A DNA stretch of 39,852 nucleotides from a virus. The notes below the pieces were generated by a model. That model was not told the DNA's origin, made no database searches, and saw only the letters and a list, made by a program, of their open reading frames with translations. Both the position numbers and the translations under genes were made by a program. Positions 8,820-18,400 of the stretch are shown piece after piece (the stretch's first letter is position 1; every line of letters starts with the position of its first letter). Location: IMG/VR virus record IMGVR_UViG_3300030061_001375, positions 6,661 through 46,512 of that record; one strand, 5' to 3'.

Positions 8820-10526
8820 ATGTCATACTCAATAAACAGAATAATAAACACAGGTGATCTATTTAAAATAACAAAACCAAATGGTGATGTTATATATATA
8901 GAAATAGATACAATTGGTGCATTAGATGGTAACGGTCAAACAGATGTGTTTACATTAAAAACAAAAACTCATAATTTTGCTTATGATTTAAACTGGCATA
9001 ATTGTTATAGTTTTGGTAATGGTGTAGAGTCTACAAGGGTTAGAGATGATTTTAACAAAATGCTTTTAGCGCCTGGCGTTAGAGTTTCTGCAGAGTTTGA
9101 TGATTATAAAAAAGAAGAAAGAAAAAATAGCTTAATATACTCCGGTATATATAACAAGTCTAGTAGTTTTAACGAAACAAATCAATTTAATTTAGCAGAA
9201 AAAATAACAAAAGATTTAAATCCTACATACGGTAGTATACAAAAACTTCACACTAGAGATTCTGATTTAACAGTTCTTTGTGAAGATAAAGTTTTAAAAG
9301 TATTGGCTAATAAAGACGCTTTATTTAACGCTGATGGTAATATACAATTATTATCTAACGAAAGAGTTTTAGGCCAAGCAATACCTTATGTAGGTGATTA
9401 TGGTATATCACAAAACCCAGAGTCTTTTGTTTCAGAGGCGTACAGATCTTATTTTACCGACAAACAACGAGGCGCTGTTTTAAGACTATCAAGAGATGGT
9501 TTAAGCCCAATATCTCTACATGGTATGAAAGATTACTTTAAAGATAATTTAAAAACATCTGATTTATTAATTGGTGGTTACGATAAAAAGAAAGATCAAT
9601 ATAATTTAACTTTAAATAATACAACTGTTAGTTTTCAAGAAAACGTTAGAGGTTGGACAAGTTTTAAAAGCTACGTGCCAGAAAGTAGCGTGAGTTGTTC
9701 AAGCGATTATTATACTTTTGACAAAGGCCAAATATATTTACACCATGATGAAACCGTAAATAGAAATAGATTTTACAATATAGACAACGAATCAGAAATA
9801 ACTTTGTTATTTAACGATGCGCCTAGCTCTATTAAAAACTTTGAAACTATGAGTTATGAAGGAACTCAAGCTAAGATAGCAGCAACAGAAGAATCTATTA
9901 TAAGAGACAAAGATGATAGCTATTATAATTTAGAAGACAAACCTGGTTGGTATTTAAGTAGTTTATCTACAGATAAAAATAATGGCGTTATAAACGAGTT
10001 TATAGAAAAAGAAGGTAAGTGGTTTAATTATATAAAAGGCGATGATACTGAAATAGATTATAGTTCAAATCAAATACAAGGTATAGGTATTATATCGCAA
10101 GATACTGTTTTAACAGAAGATACTACAGATCCAGCTACGGGAATTACAACTACAACGGTTTTAGATGAAGTTGTTATAACGTTTGACGAAGATATTAACA
10201 CTTCTTTATCTTTAAAAGATACTATTCATTATGTTGTAGAAGCTAATATTGGCAATGGTGATGTTATCGATAACACAAACTTAATTCAATATAGCAAGCC
10301 AATAAAATCAATTGGTAAAAATACAATTACAGTAGAACATGATGATACCGTAAATCCACCCGCGACAATATTTGAACAAGGTGATTTTGTATTATTTACA
10401 AAAGACTCTTTAATAAACAAGTCAGGTGTTGTAGGTTATTATGCAGAAGCAACATTTAAAAATAGTGCAAAAAATAAAGCAGAGTTATTTTCTGCTAGTT
10501 CAGAAATAAACGAAAGTAGCAAGTAA
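8820..10526 (+). CDS. Tail structural protein, partner or C-terminal half of the nozzle-like protein (568 aa)
   Basis: I chose ATG 8820, one base after the upstream stop, giving an N-terminus MSYSINRIINTGDLF; an in-frame ATG at 8781 would add 13 residues inside the preceding gene and is less likely given the stop-to-start spacing used throughout the operon. Residues about 150-270 contain RDSDLTVLCEDKVLKVLANK and YFTDKQRGAVLRLSRDGLSP, strand patterns like propeller blades ('..DK.RG.VLRLS.DGL..IS') seen in phage tail stabilisation and muzzle proteins. It probably assembles with the 1789-residue protein; the two may correspond to one protein in related phages (inference). No signal peptide or membrane segment. 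Confidence 0.6.
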   Translation: MSYSINRIINTGDLFKITKPNGDVIYIEIDTIGALDGNGQTDVFTLKTKTHNFAYDLNWHNCYSFGNGVESTRVRDDFNKMLLAPGVRVSAEFDDYKKEERKNSLIYSGIYNKSSSFNETNQFNLAEKITKDLNPTYGSIQKLHTRDSDLTVLCEDKVLKVLANKDALFNADGNIQLLSNERVLGQAIPYVGDYGISQNPESFVSEAYRSYFTDKQRGAVLRLSRDGLSPISLHGMKDYFKDNLKTSDLLIGGYDKKKDQYNLTLNNTTVSFQENVRGWTSFKSYVPESSVSCSSDYYTFDKGQIYLHHDETVNRNRFYNIDNESEITLLFNDAPSSIKNFETMSYEGTQAKIAATEESIIRDKDDSYYNLEDKPGWYLSSLSTDKNNGVINEFIEKEGKWFNYIKGDDTEIDYSSNQIQGIGIISQDTVLTEDTTDPATGITTTTVLDEVVITFDEDINTSLSLKDTIHYVVEANIGNGDVIDNTNLIQYSKPIKSIGKNTITVEHDDTVNPPATIFEQGDFVLFTKDSLINKSGVVGYYAEATFKNSAKNKAELFSASSEINESSK

Positions 10527-10527
10527 T

Positions 10528-12198
10528 ATGGAAATAAAAAATTTTAATTACGGTTCTAATTATTTAAGTAACGATGGTGAGTCTAGAAGTGTTCAAGTAC
10601 TAGGCGATAACGGCGCTATATTTAGTTTAGAAATACAAAGAACTGTAGGTTCTACTATTACATTTTATGATTTTGATACACAAACTTTTGGCTCTGCAAG
10701 AAAAAGATTAAAAAATAGAAAATGTGTTAATGGTGAGGCTAGCGTTATAGTACAGTTTCCTACTGGTGGATTGTCAGCTGGTAATAATCCTAATAAATAT
10801 GACTTGTATTTATACGCTCACAACGAGCTAGACACTTTTCATTTACCTTATACAGATGCTAGATTTGCAGATGGTAGTATTGACATAAACAATACAATAG
10901 GTTCTAGCTCTTCTGTATTACAAAGAGTTTTATATCAATACCCAAACTCTGTTTTACAAATAAGCGCGTTAACACCTTCTGCAGCTTCTGGTTTTAGTGG
11001 AGCAACTATTACTACTGCTGATTTTGATTTACAGTCAGGTAGCAATACTGGTTTAATACCATTTTCTTTTAGTGTTACTTTAGGTTCTACAAAAAAAGGT
11101 ATTATATTAAAACAACCTGGCTTAGGTGATCTAACTACTTTTACTACTTTAGGAATAACAGAACCTTATTTTAGAAATTATCCTTCTTCTATAGATCCGC
11201 CAGCAGAAAGCACTACTGAAGGCAATATAACAAATTTACCTTTAAGTGGTAGTACTACTTTTACTATGAGTGAAGAGGAAATAACTAGCACTGGTGTAAG
11301 TACTGAAAGCACGGTAACAGGTGTAGGTATTGATGGTATAAACGATTTAGATGGACCTGTTGTTGTAACTGGAGTTTCTGGTACAACAGTTACTGTTAAC
11401 AAGGCATTAACAATACCTGCTGCTGGCACAAACGCTGTGGTTAAATTTCAAGCTCTTAAATATCGTAGATGGCAAATAAACACTTCAAATACAAGCTTAC
11501 ACGCTTTAGTACCTGGTTTAAATATGCTTGGAGCTACTGCAGATTTTACTGCTAACGCAACAATTCAAGGTATTTTAGATGAAACAGAATTAACAAGAGA
11601 AATTGTACAACAAGATGGTAGCATTGAAGAAGAAATTTACACTATTACTAATGCAAATGTACCTGCTCTTGAAACACTTGGTAAAAAACCTACAATTGAA
11701 TATGGTTTAATATCTAATCAAGATGGTGTTGTTACTTTTAGCGCTGGCCAACAATTAACAAATGTTAGAAATACTAACAACAAATGTTACGCTTACGGTA
11801 AAACAAATATTAAAAGTTTAACAGGTATAGATATAACCATGACTGGTTTAAAAATAGAACTAGCAGATGTAATAACCACGGTAAATGACTCAGATGCTAA
11901 CGGTACAGATGCTTTAACTAGTTTTGATATAACAAGTACTAGCGGTATACTAGATGATGTTAGTACTGTTCATGGCGTTAATTTAAACTCTGGTGTAGCT
12001 ACACCTGTAGTTACAAATATATCTAGTAGTACTATTACTTTAACACCAGGTGGTCATGTGTTGCAAAATGGTCAAGGTTTAACATTTAAAGGCGCTGGTA
12101 GAGTATTTACAATAAGTGGTAATGTGCAAATAACAAATAACGCTGTAAGAAGTACAGTTCTTTATTTTGATTTAGACCGTCTCATAACAGCATCTTAG
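10528..12198 (+). CDS. Beta-rich virion structural protein, unknown role (556 aa)
   Basis: It starts one base after the previous stop and ends before the only sizeable spacer in this part of the operon (49 bases, A/T-rich, nothing recognisable). The protein is rich in Thr, Ser, Gly and Asn with repeating short strands and no catalytic motif, signal or membrane segment. Residues 1-130 are a compact alpha/beta part with a basic patch (ARKRLKNRK near 53), residues 200-300 resemble Ig-like or fibre strands. Placed between nozzle-like and internal virion genes, it is most likely a tail or fibre-adaptor protein. I do not recognise a named family. Confidence 0.6.
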   Translation: MEIKNFNYGSNYLSNDGESRSVQVLGDNGAIFSLEIQRTVGSTITFYDFDTQTFGSARKRLKNRKCVNGEASVIVQFPTGGLSAGNNPNKYDLYLYAHNELDTFHLPYTDARFADGSIDINNTIGSSSSVLQRVLYQYPNSVLQISALTPSAASGFSGATITTADFDLQSGSNTGLIPFSFSVTLGSTKKGIILKQPGLGDLTTFTTLGITEPYFRNYPSSIDPPAESTTEGNITNLPLSGSTTFTMSEEEITSTGVSTESTVTGVGIDGINDLDGPVVVTGVSGTTVTVNKALTIPAAGTNAVVKFQALKYRRWQINTSNTSLHALVPGLNMLGATADFTANATIQGILDETELTREIVQQDGSIEEEIYTITNANVPALETLGKKPTIEYGLISNQDGVVTFSAGQQLTNVRNTNNKCYAYGKTNIKSLTGIDITMTGLKIELADVITTVNDSDANGTDALTSFDITSTSGILDDVSTVHGVNLNSGVATPVVTNISSSTITLTPGGHVLQNGQGLTFKGAGRVFTISGNVQITNNAVRSTVLYFDLDRLITAS

Positions 12199-12247
12199 TG
12201 TAAAATAACGCTAAAAAGTGTAACTATTATTTTATAAATTAAATTAA

Positions 12248-12667
12248 ATGAACAACGAAATAATATTCCGTAGTTTTAACAACACGGATTACAATTTAGT
12301 TTCACAATGGTGGGACTGGTGGTGGGGTGATAAAGGTGCTATAGAAAGAGAATACTTACCGCATGATAATTATTGCTATATAATTGGCAAAGAAAAAGAA
12401 ATGGTAGCTGCTGGTTTTTTGTTTGTTGACAAACATGCGCCAGTTGGTTATTTGACTTATGTAGTTTCAAATCCTAACTACAGACAAAAAGATAGGAGAA
12501 GTATTATAGAACAATTAATACTTAATATAGAAAGACAAGCAAAACAAGAAGGTATAAAGTTTATATTTACTGTTTGCGGAAATGTACACATGGAAAATAT
12601 TCACAATAAATTAAGTTGGACAATAGATAAAACAGCGCCAGCTTACGAAACTTTTAAATATATATAA
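12248..12667 (+). CDS. GNAT-like fold protein at the T7 gp13 position (139 aa)
   Basis: The order of strands and helices (YCYIIGKEKEMVAAGFLFVD about residues 45-64, GYLTYVVSNPNYRQKDRRS about 70-88, then a helix and IKFIFTVCGN) follows an N-acetyltransferase fold. The usual acetyl-CoA-binding loop (Arg/Gln-x-x-Gly-x-Gly/Ala) is not intact: the corresponding stretch reads YRQKDRRS. A tryptophan cluster WWDWWW lies at residues 21-26. Length (139) is close to T7 gp13 (138) and the gene directly precedes a gp14-, gp15- and gp16-sized series. It may be a non-catalytic virion or assembly factor; an active acetyltransferase is possible but not supported by the motif. Confidence 0.55.
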   Translation: MNNEIIFRSFNNTDYNLVSQWWDWWWGDKGAIEREYLPHDNYCYIIGKEKEMVAAGFLFVDKHAPVGYLTYVVSNPNYRQKDRRSIIEQLILNIERQAKQEGIKFIFTVCGNVHMENIHNKLSWTIDKTAPAYETFKYI

Positions 12668-12669
12668 AT

Positions 12670-13590
12670 ATGGGAGGAAGAGCAAGAAGACGTATTGCTA
12701 GAGAATCACAAGAGTTTGCAAGAGAACAAGTGGCTGCTTATAGAGCAGAGCAGGCTATACAAAGAGATATTTTAGAAAAACAAAAAGAAGAGTATAGACA
12801 ATTTGAGTTTGTTAACCCTTATAGAGACTTACAAAATTACTATGAAGACATGGAAAATGTCTTTGAAGATTTAACTGTAGATACACAAGCTGCAGACTTT
12901 CAAATGGAAAGAGGCGAGCAGCAAAGAGCTAATATATTACAAGCCCTTAGAGGAGCTGCTGGTGGTAGTGGTATAGCTAATTTAGCACAATCGTTAGCTA
13001 ATCAAGGTATATTACAAGCCGCACAAGTGTCAGCTAATATAGCTCAACAAGAAAGACAAAATCAAATGTTAGCAGCAAGAGCTGCTAATCAAATACAAAC
13101 AGCTGAAAGGCGTGGTATGGCCGCTGCTGACATGGCTCAAAGAGGTGGTGAAGCAATGGTTCAACAAGCAGAAATGTCAAGAATAAATACTTTGCTTGGT
13201 ATAGAGTTTGGTGGTATGGCAGGTGCTAACGCTGGATTACAAGCTGCTTATGCTAATCAAATGGGTGCATTTGGTTTAGAAGCGCAAATGTTAGGTGCTC
13301 AAATGGGTATGTATGGTAATATAATAGGAGGTATTGCTCAAGGAGCTGGAACAGCAGGATCTGCAGCTATTCTTGCTGGTTCAGATAGAAGATTAAAGAA
13401 AAATATAAACTTAATAGGCAAGTCACCAAGCGGTATTAATATATATTCTTTTGAATATAAAAACAGTATGTTTGGGACTGGTACATACCAAGGGGTTATG
13501 GCTGATGAAGTTCCACATGCTGTTGTTAGCAACAATGGTTATGATATGGTTGATTATAGCTTAGTAGATGTAGATTTTAAACAAATTTAA
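12670..13590 (+). CDS. Internal virion (gp14-like) protein with C-terminal S74 chaperone (306 aa)
   Basis: Residues 1-230 are Gln/Ala/Gly-rich and helical, with a basic N-terminus (GGRARRRIAR) and a glycine-rich, weakly hydrophobic segment about 205-235, as expected of an ejected internal virion protein. From residue 238 the sequence SDRRLKKNI, then IYSFEYK and GVMADEVP, is a Peptidase_S74 intramolecular chaperone. In that family the Ser of the SD..K element makes the autocleavage, so a cut before Ser238 (after LAG) is predicted. S74 is normally found at the end of tail spikes and fibres. Two bases separate it from the gene before and after. The fold call for S74 is strong, gp14 equivalence is inferred from order. 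Confidence 0.7.
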   Translation: MGGRARRRIARESQEFAREQVAAYRAEQAIQRDILEKQKEEYRQFEFVNPYRDLQNYYEDMENVFEDLTVDTQAADFQMERGEQQRANILQALRGAAGGSGIANLAQSLANQGILQAAQVSANIAQQERQNQMLAARAANQIQTAERRGMAAADMAQRGGEAMVQQAEMSRINTLLGIEFGGMAGANAGLQAAYANQMGAFGLEAQMLGAQMGMYGNIIGGIAQGAGTAGSAAILAGSDRRLKKNINLIGKSPSGINIYSFEYKNSMFGTGTYQGVMADEVPHAVVSNNGYDMVDYSLVDVDFKQI

Positions 13591-13592
13591 AT

Positions 13593-15452
13593 ATGGCAAA
13601 AAAACAAGGATTACCATCTATATTAGGAGGAACAGATGCTACGTTAGTAAATGCTGCTTATAAAGCTGCTATGGCTAATGTGCCTAGAAGTTTACAACCT
13701 GTTTACGAACAAATAGGTAACTCTTTTGAAAGAGGTATGAGCGCTTTAGGTAAAGGGCTAGGAGATTTAGCAAAAGCAGCTGGTGATGTAGGCGCGGCTT
13801 TAATAGAAAAACAAAAAGAAGAAGACGAAAATACAGGAGCAACTAGAAGTTACAAAAACAATACAGACTTTACTACTGATAGTACTGTAGATCCAACTGT
13901 TTCTAGTCAAGAAACACCTGAATTTAATGCTAATCAAAAACATATAGACAGCTCTGGAAACGCAGTCGACTTTACTGTAGGTGATTTAGAAGATGAGCTA
14001 GAAAAAATAAATAAAGAACTTAGAACTTTAATGCCTGTTATTGGTGGTAGTGAGTTAAAAGGCTCGGACAGAAAAAAAAGAAGATCAGAGCTAAAAGATA
14101 GAAGAGATAATATATTTGAGTCAGCAAAAGAATATGAAGTTTCTTCTAAATTAATAGGTGAGTATTTAAAACCAGAAAATTTTGTTGTAAATCCTGAAAG
14201 AATTGATGAAGCTAATTTTTTAAGAGCTTTGAAAAATAATGGCAAACCTTTAGGTGATGGGTCTAGAGCTTTAAAAGGTTATGACAAGCAAGGAAATATT
14301 ATATTTTCTTACGTAGATAGAAATGGTAAGCCTATAACAGATGCTTTTGAAAATCCTCTTACTGTTGATCAAAACAGTGTTAAACGTTTAATAGTACCTG
14401 CTAATGGTAAAGTTAGTGTTAGTTTTGCTAATAACGAAAAATCTGCTTTTGACAATGGCGTGCAGGGTATAACGCTAAGTGATTATGATAAAAATCAAAT
14501 AGCTTTGTCAACTACAGAGCAAATACATACTACTGCTGATTTTGAGTGGGCTGCTAGTAGAAAGTTTGGTGGAAAATCTTTATTTGAAGATTTAAACTCT
14601 ACTGATTTAAGCAAAACTTCTTTTAGATTATTTAGCTCATTAAACATAGCTGCTTTTGATAGCGATAAATCTGGTAAAGTAGATATAAATGATTTTGCTA
14701 ATGATTCGGATAATTATAAAAAATTAAAATCTGCTTTGTTAAACCCAAGAGATCCTAATTTTAATTTAGGAGTTTCAAAAGCTTTTTTAGGTGATTTTGC
14801 AAAAGATCAAGCTGCTATTATAAACAATCAAGGTTTACAAAAGTATGTGCCATCAGCAGATGGTGGCGATGGTACCGCAACAGAAAGAGAAAACGCTCGT
14901 AAAGTACAATCTTTCGTTGCAACTGCTAATGATGTACAAGCTGGAGAAGAAGCACCTCCTATAAACTTAGGTGGTGGTAATTTCTTAAGTATTAAAAAAG
15001 ATCCTAATGTAGATCAAAACGATCCAAAAGGTGGTTTAATACTTGAACTAACTAGCACAGATGAAGATACAGACGAAAGAACAGTTCGACAAGTTAATTA
15101 CCAAAGCGCTATAGACATGTTAACAGAGAATAGTGGCTTTAGAGCTAAAGATGTATTTAAAGATCAAACTTGGTATGTTGCTGGAGCAACTGGTTTTAAC
15201 TCTGCAAACGTGTTAGGCGCTTTAAGTGAATCAGAAAGAAAAGATGATGATGCTGTTATTCCTGTACTAAGAGATAAACTTAGAAGAAATTATCCAGATA
15301 AGTTTAAAGTAAGTGAGCCTAGAGCTTTATTTGCACAAGAAATAAAAATAGAAGTCAGAGACACAGAACCGCCTAAGTCAATTACTTTAAATGTTAACGA
15401 CGCTGACTTTAATGAAAACTTAGATAAATTTATCAACGAAAACGCTGAATAA
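13593..15452 (+). CDS. Internal virion (gp15-like) protein with an EF-hand-like loop (619 aa)
   Basis: The N-terminus (residues 1-90) is helical with a small Ala/Gly-rich amphipathic part (MSALGKGLGDLAKAAGDVGA about 49-68), then a charged low-complexity linker rich in Asp, Thr and Ser. Residues 356-367 read DSDKSGKVDIND, matching an EF-hand calcium loop with acidic or oxygen ligands at positions 1, 3, 5, 9 and 12; only one such loop is evident. The gene abuts the giant protein gene (stop and start adjacent at 15452/15453). By order and size it stands where T7 gp15 (about 747 aa) stands. No enzyme motif, no signal peptide. Role in genome ejection is inferred. Confidence 0.55.
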   Translation: MAKKQGLPSILGGTDATLVNAAYKAAMANVPRSLQPVYEQIGNSFERGMSALGKGLGDLAKAAGDVGAALIEKQKEEDENTGATRSYKNNTDFTTDSTVDPTVSSQETPEFNANQKHIDSSGNAVDFTVGDLEDELEKINKELRTLMPVIGGSELKGSDRKKRRSELKDRRDNIFESAKEYEVSSKLIGEYLKPENFVVNPERIDEANFLRALKNNGKPLGDGSRALKGYDKQGNIIFSYVDRNGKPITDAFENPLTVDQNSVKRLIVPANGKVSVSFANNEKSAFDNGVQGITLSDYDKNQIALSTTEQIHTTADFEWAASRKFGGKSLFEDLNSTDLSKTSFRLFSSLNIAAFDSDKSGKVDINDFANDSDNYKKLKSALLNPRDPNFNLGVSKAFLGDFAKDQAAIINNQGLQKYVPSADGGDGTATERENARKVQSFVATANDVQAGEEAPPINLGGGNFLSIKKDPNVDQNDPKGGLILELTSTDEDTDERTVRQVNYQSAIDMLTENSGFRAKDVFKDQTWYVAGATGFNSANVLGALSESERKDDDAVIPVLRDKLRRNYPDKFKVSEPRALFAQEIKIEVRDTEPPKSITLNVNDADFNENLDKFINENAE

Positions 15453-18400
15453 ATGTTTACATTAGGAGATAATCAATATACTTTAGAACAGCTTAAAGGT
15501 TTTGCTTCTAAAAGAGGCGAAGACTTTGACTCGTACTTTACGTCATTGCAACAAATAGGCTTGCAAGGTGAAGGTTATACTCCTAAAATAGAAGGTAGTA
15601 AAACAGCTGAGTTACCTCAAATATCACCTGATGACGTTAATTTGACTGAAGAGCAGTTTATGACAAGATATAAAGATGTTTTAGGCATGATGGGCTTTAA
15701 AGTTGAACAAGCAAATCGTGGTTTACCTGTAGGAAGAGGTTTGAAAGTTGGCGTTCCATTTACAGATGCTATAACTATAACTTCACCACCTGATGAAAAT
15801 AAAAACACTGTTTCAGAAACTTTTGGTGTAGATGTGCTTAATCTTTTTATGGGCATACAGCATAGAAATAAAGCTAGTAAAATTAATGATTTTATTAAGC
15901 AACATGCTGATAAAAGCGGCATTGATTTAAACTTTTTTTCAGCTGGTTATCAGACTGCAAGAGAAAAATATGACTCTGTAGATTTTGAAAATTTAAGTGC
16001 AAAAGAAATTTTTGAAATACAAAACGATATATCTAATGATATTTTTAATAGCGGTGATGCTGTTACTAAAGTTGTTGCTGATATAGCAGTTGGTATGCAA
16101 GATTTGCAAAAAAATACTATTAACAGCTTAAGCAAAAAATACAATGTAGCAGATATAAGTCAAAACTCTGAAGCTATGGAAGAGTATACTTTTATAATGG
16201 GTAAAGAATTTGACAAAAGGCTTGATGAAAGTGAAAATTTAAAAAGATTAGAAAAACTTACTGGAGAAATAGCTCAAAATGTTTTTAAACCTGCTTTAAA
16301 ACCGCAATTAGCAAAAGAAGAAGAAGATGAGGTTCTTAGTGAAACAGCGCTTGGTAGAGCAATAATTAAAGGTTTTAGAAGAAATCCAAAACTAGATAAA
16401 TTATTTAGAGCTATTTACGGAACTGCAGGTGTTAAATTTCCAAAAGCAGCTGCTGATTTCACTAAATTAAATATTGACGAAAGAATAGGAAATATAAGTG
16501 CTGAGCTAGAAGAATTAAAACAAAAAGATCCTAACGAAAAAATTAACGTTATAGGTGTTTTCAACTCCAAAATGCCTGAGTTAAATGTAAAAGGTGGTAT
16601 GTATACTGTTGCTGAAAGAATAGAGCAAATAAACAATATTATGCCTAAGTTAGAAGAACAAGCTAGTCAACAGTTTGCTAAAGGAAAAGAATATCAAGAA
16701 AAACTTCAAAAGCTTAATGTAGTAGAACTTTATGATGAAGATTTAAGTATTGATATAGACGGTGAAAAGCTATATAGTATGATAGGTGATCAAGGTGTTC
16801 AAATGCTTAGCGTTATGCTTAGTGGTGGTGGTTCTACTATGGTGCAAGAAGCTGGTAATGCTTATGCAGAAATAACATCGCAAAAAGCAGCTATGAAAAT
16901 GTTTCCAGATTTAGAGTTAAAAGAAGCTTTAAAAGCTTTTTATAAAGAAGATATTAAAACTCAAGCCGATGCTATATTAGAGTTAGTTAAAAATGGTGAG
17001 TCTGACACAGACATAGCTTTTAGCATTGGTGGTGTTAATGCTAGTTTAGATATGGCTGGTGCGTATATAGGATTTAGTAGAGCGGTAAAGTTTTTACCAA
17101 AAAAATTAACAAGACAGTTTATAGACGGAGAGTATATAAAGTTTTTACAAGGTGGTTATAAATCTTTTGGTAAAGATGTAGCTATTTCTATGTTTGCAGA
17201 AACTTTAACAGAAACTTTACAAGAAGGTGTTAATTTGTTCGGTGTGTCAAGAGCTACTGGCGTTAATCCTAAAGTAAAAGAAATTAAAAAAAGAGTATTA
17301 GAGGCTGGTACTCAAGCTATGCTTGCTACAGGCCCGCTGGTTGGTGGCGGTAAAATTGTAACTACAGGTTCAAAAGAGCTTTTAACACAATTTGTAGCGC
17401 ATACAAATCCTGATCATAAAAGAAATTTTATAAACCAAGCAAGAAAAAAAGTAGATTTAGAATACAAAAACGGCAAGAGATCAAAAGAAGATAGAGACGC
17501 AATACACGATCAGCTTGATATGATGGACGAGTATACTAACTTAGATCTTCTTGGTGATAATAAAAAATCAAAAGAAAACTATATTAACGCTGCAACAGAA
17601 GATGTTGTTTTAAGAAGACAACAAGAAAAATTAGAGTCTGAAAAAAAGACTCTTGAAAAGTTTGGCGGTGTTGATCCTATGGGTGGAAGAGGTAGTGTTG
17701 CTATTGATTTAGAGTTAAATAAAATTAAGAAAAAAAGAGAAGCTCTTAGTAAGAAAAAAATGAAAGCCGTACGAACGGGTAATTATTTGCAAAGTCTTAA
17801 AAGTATAAGCTATGCAATAAACAATACACAAGACGGTATATTAGGTGATAAAACAATAACTAGTTTTGAATTTGTTGAAGGGGCTCTAAAATATATTGAT
17901 GGTAAAAAATATAATATTACTAAAGGTCAAAGAGATAGACTTCAAAATGGAGAAAGCACTGCTATTACTTTTGGAAATGAAACTATAGCTGTAAAAGAAA
18001 ATGCTATTAACTTGATTAATAAAAATGATCCATATTCTACTAATTCAATACACCACGACGGTTTACATTTAATATTAAATGCATTTAATGATAAACAACT
18101 AAAAGAAGCAAGAAATTTATTAACTAAAGAGCTTGGTAAATCTACTGATCCGTTACAAATAAAAATGAACGAAGATATAGCTGGTAGATTTTTACAATAT
18201 GTAGCTGATCCAGATTATAAAGGTCGTGCTTTAGACGAAGAGTTTTTTACAGCAGTATCTGATGTTTACAAAGCTTATACCTTGGCAAATCTTAACACAG
18301 AAAGCGCCGGTGTGTTTGATCTTTTGGCAGAAGGATTTAGAAATATTTTTAGAAAAAATACTGGCATGAACTTAGATTTAGAAAAGCTAGATCCTGGTAC

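Noticed and set aside
12199-12247. Possible internal promoter in the 49-base spacer
   Set aside because: The spacer is only A/T-rich with no clear Bacteroidetes -33/-7 pair or repeated phage motif shared with other spacers.
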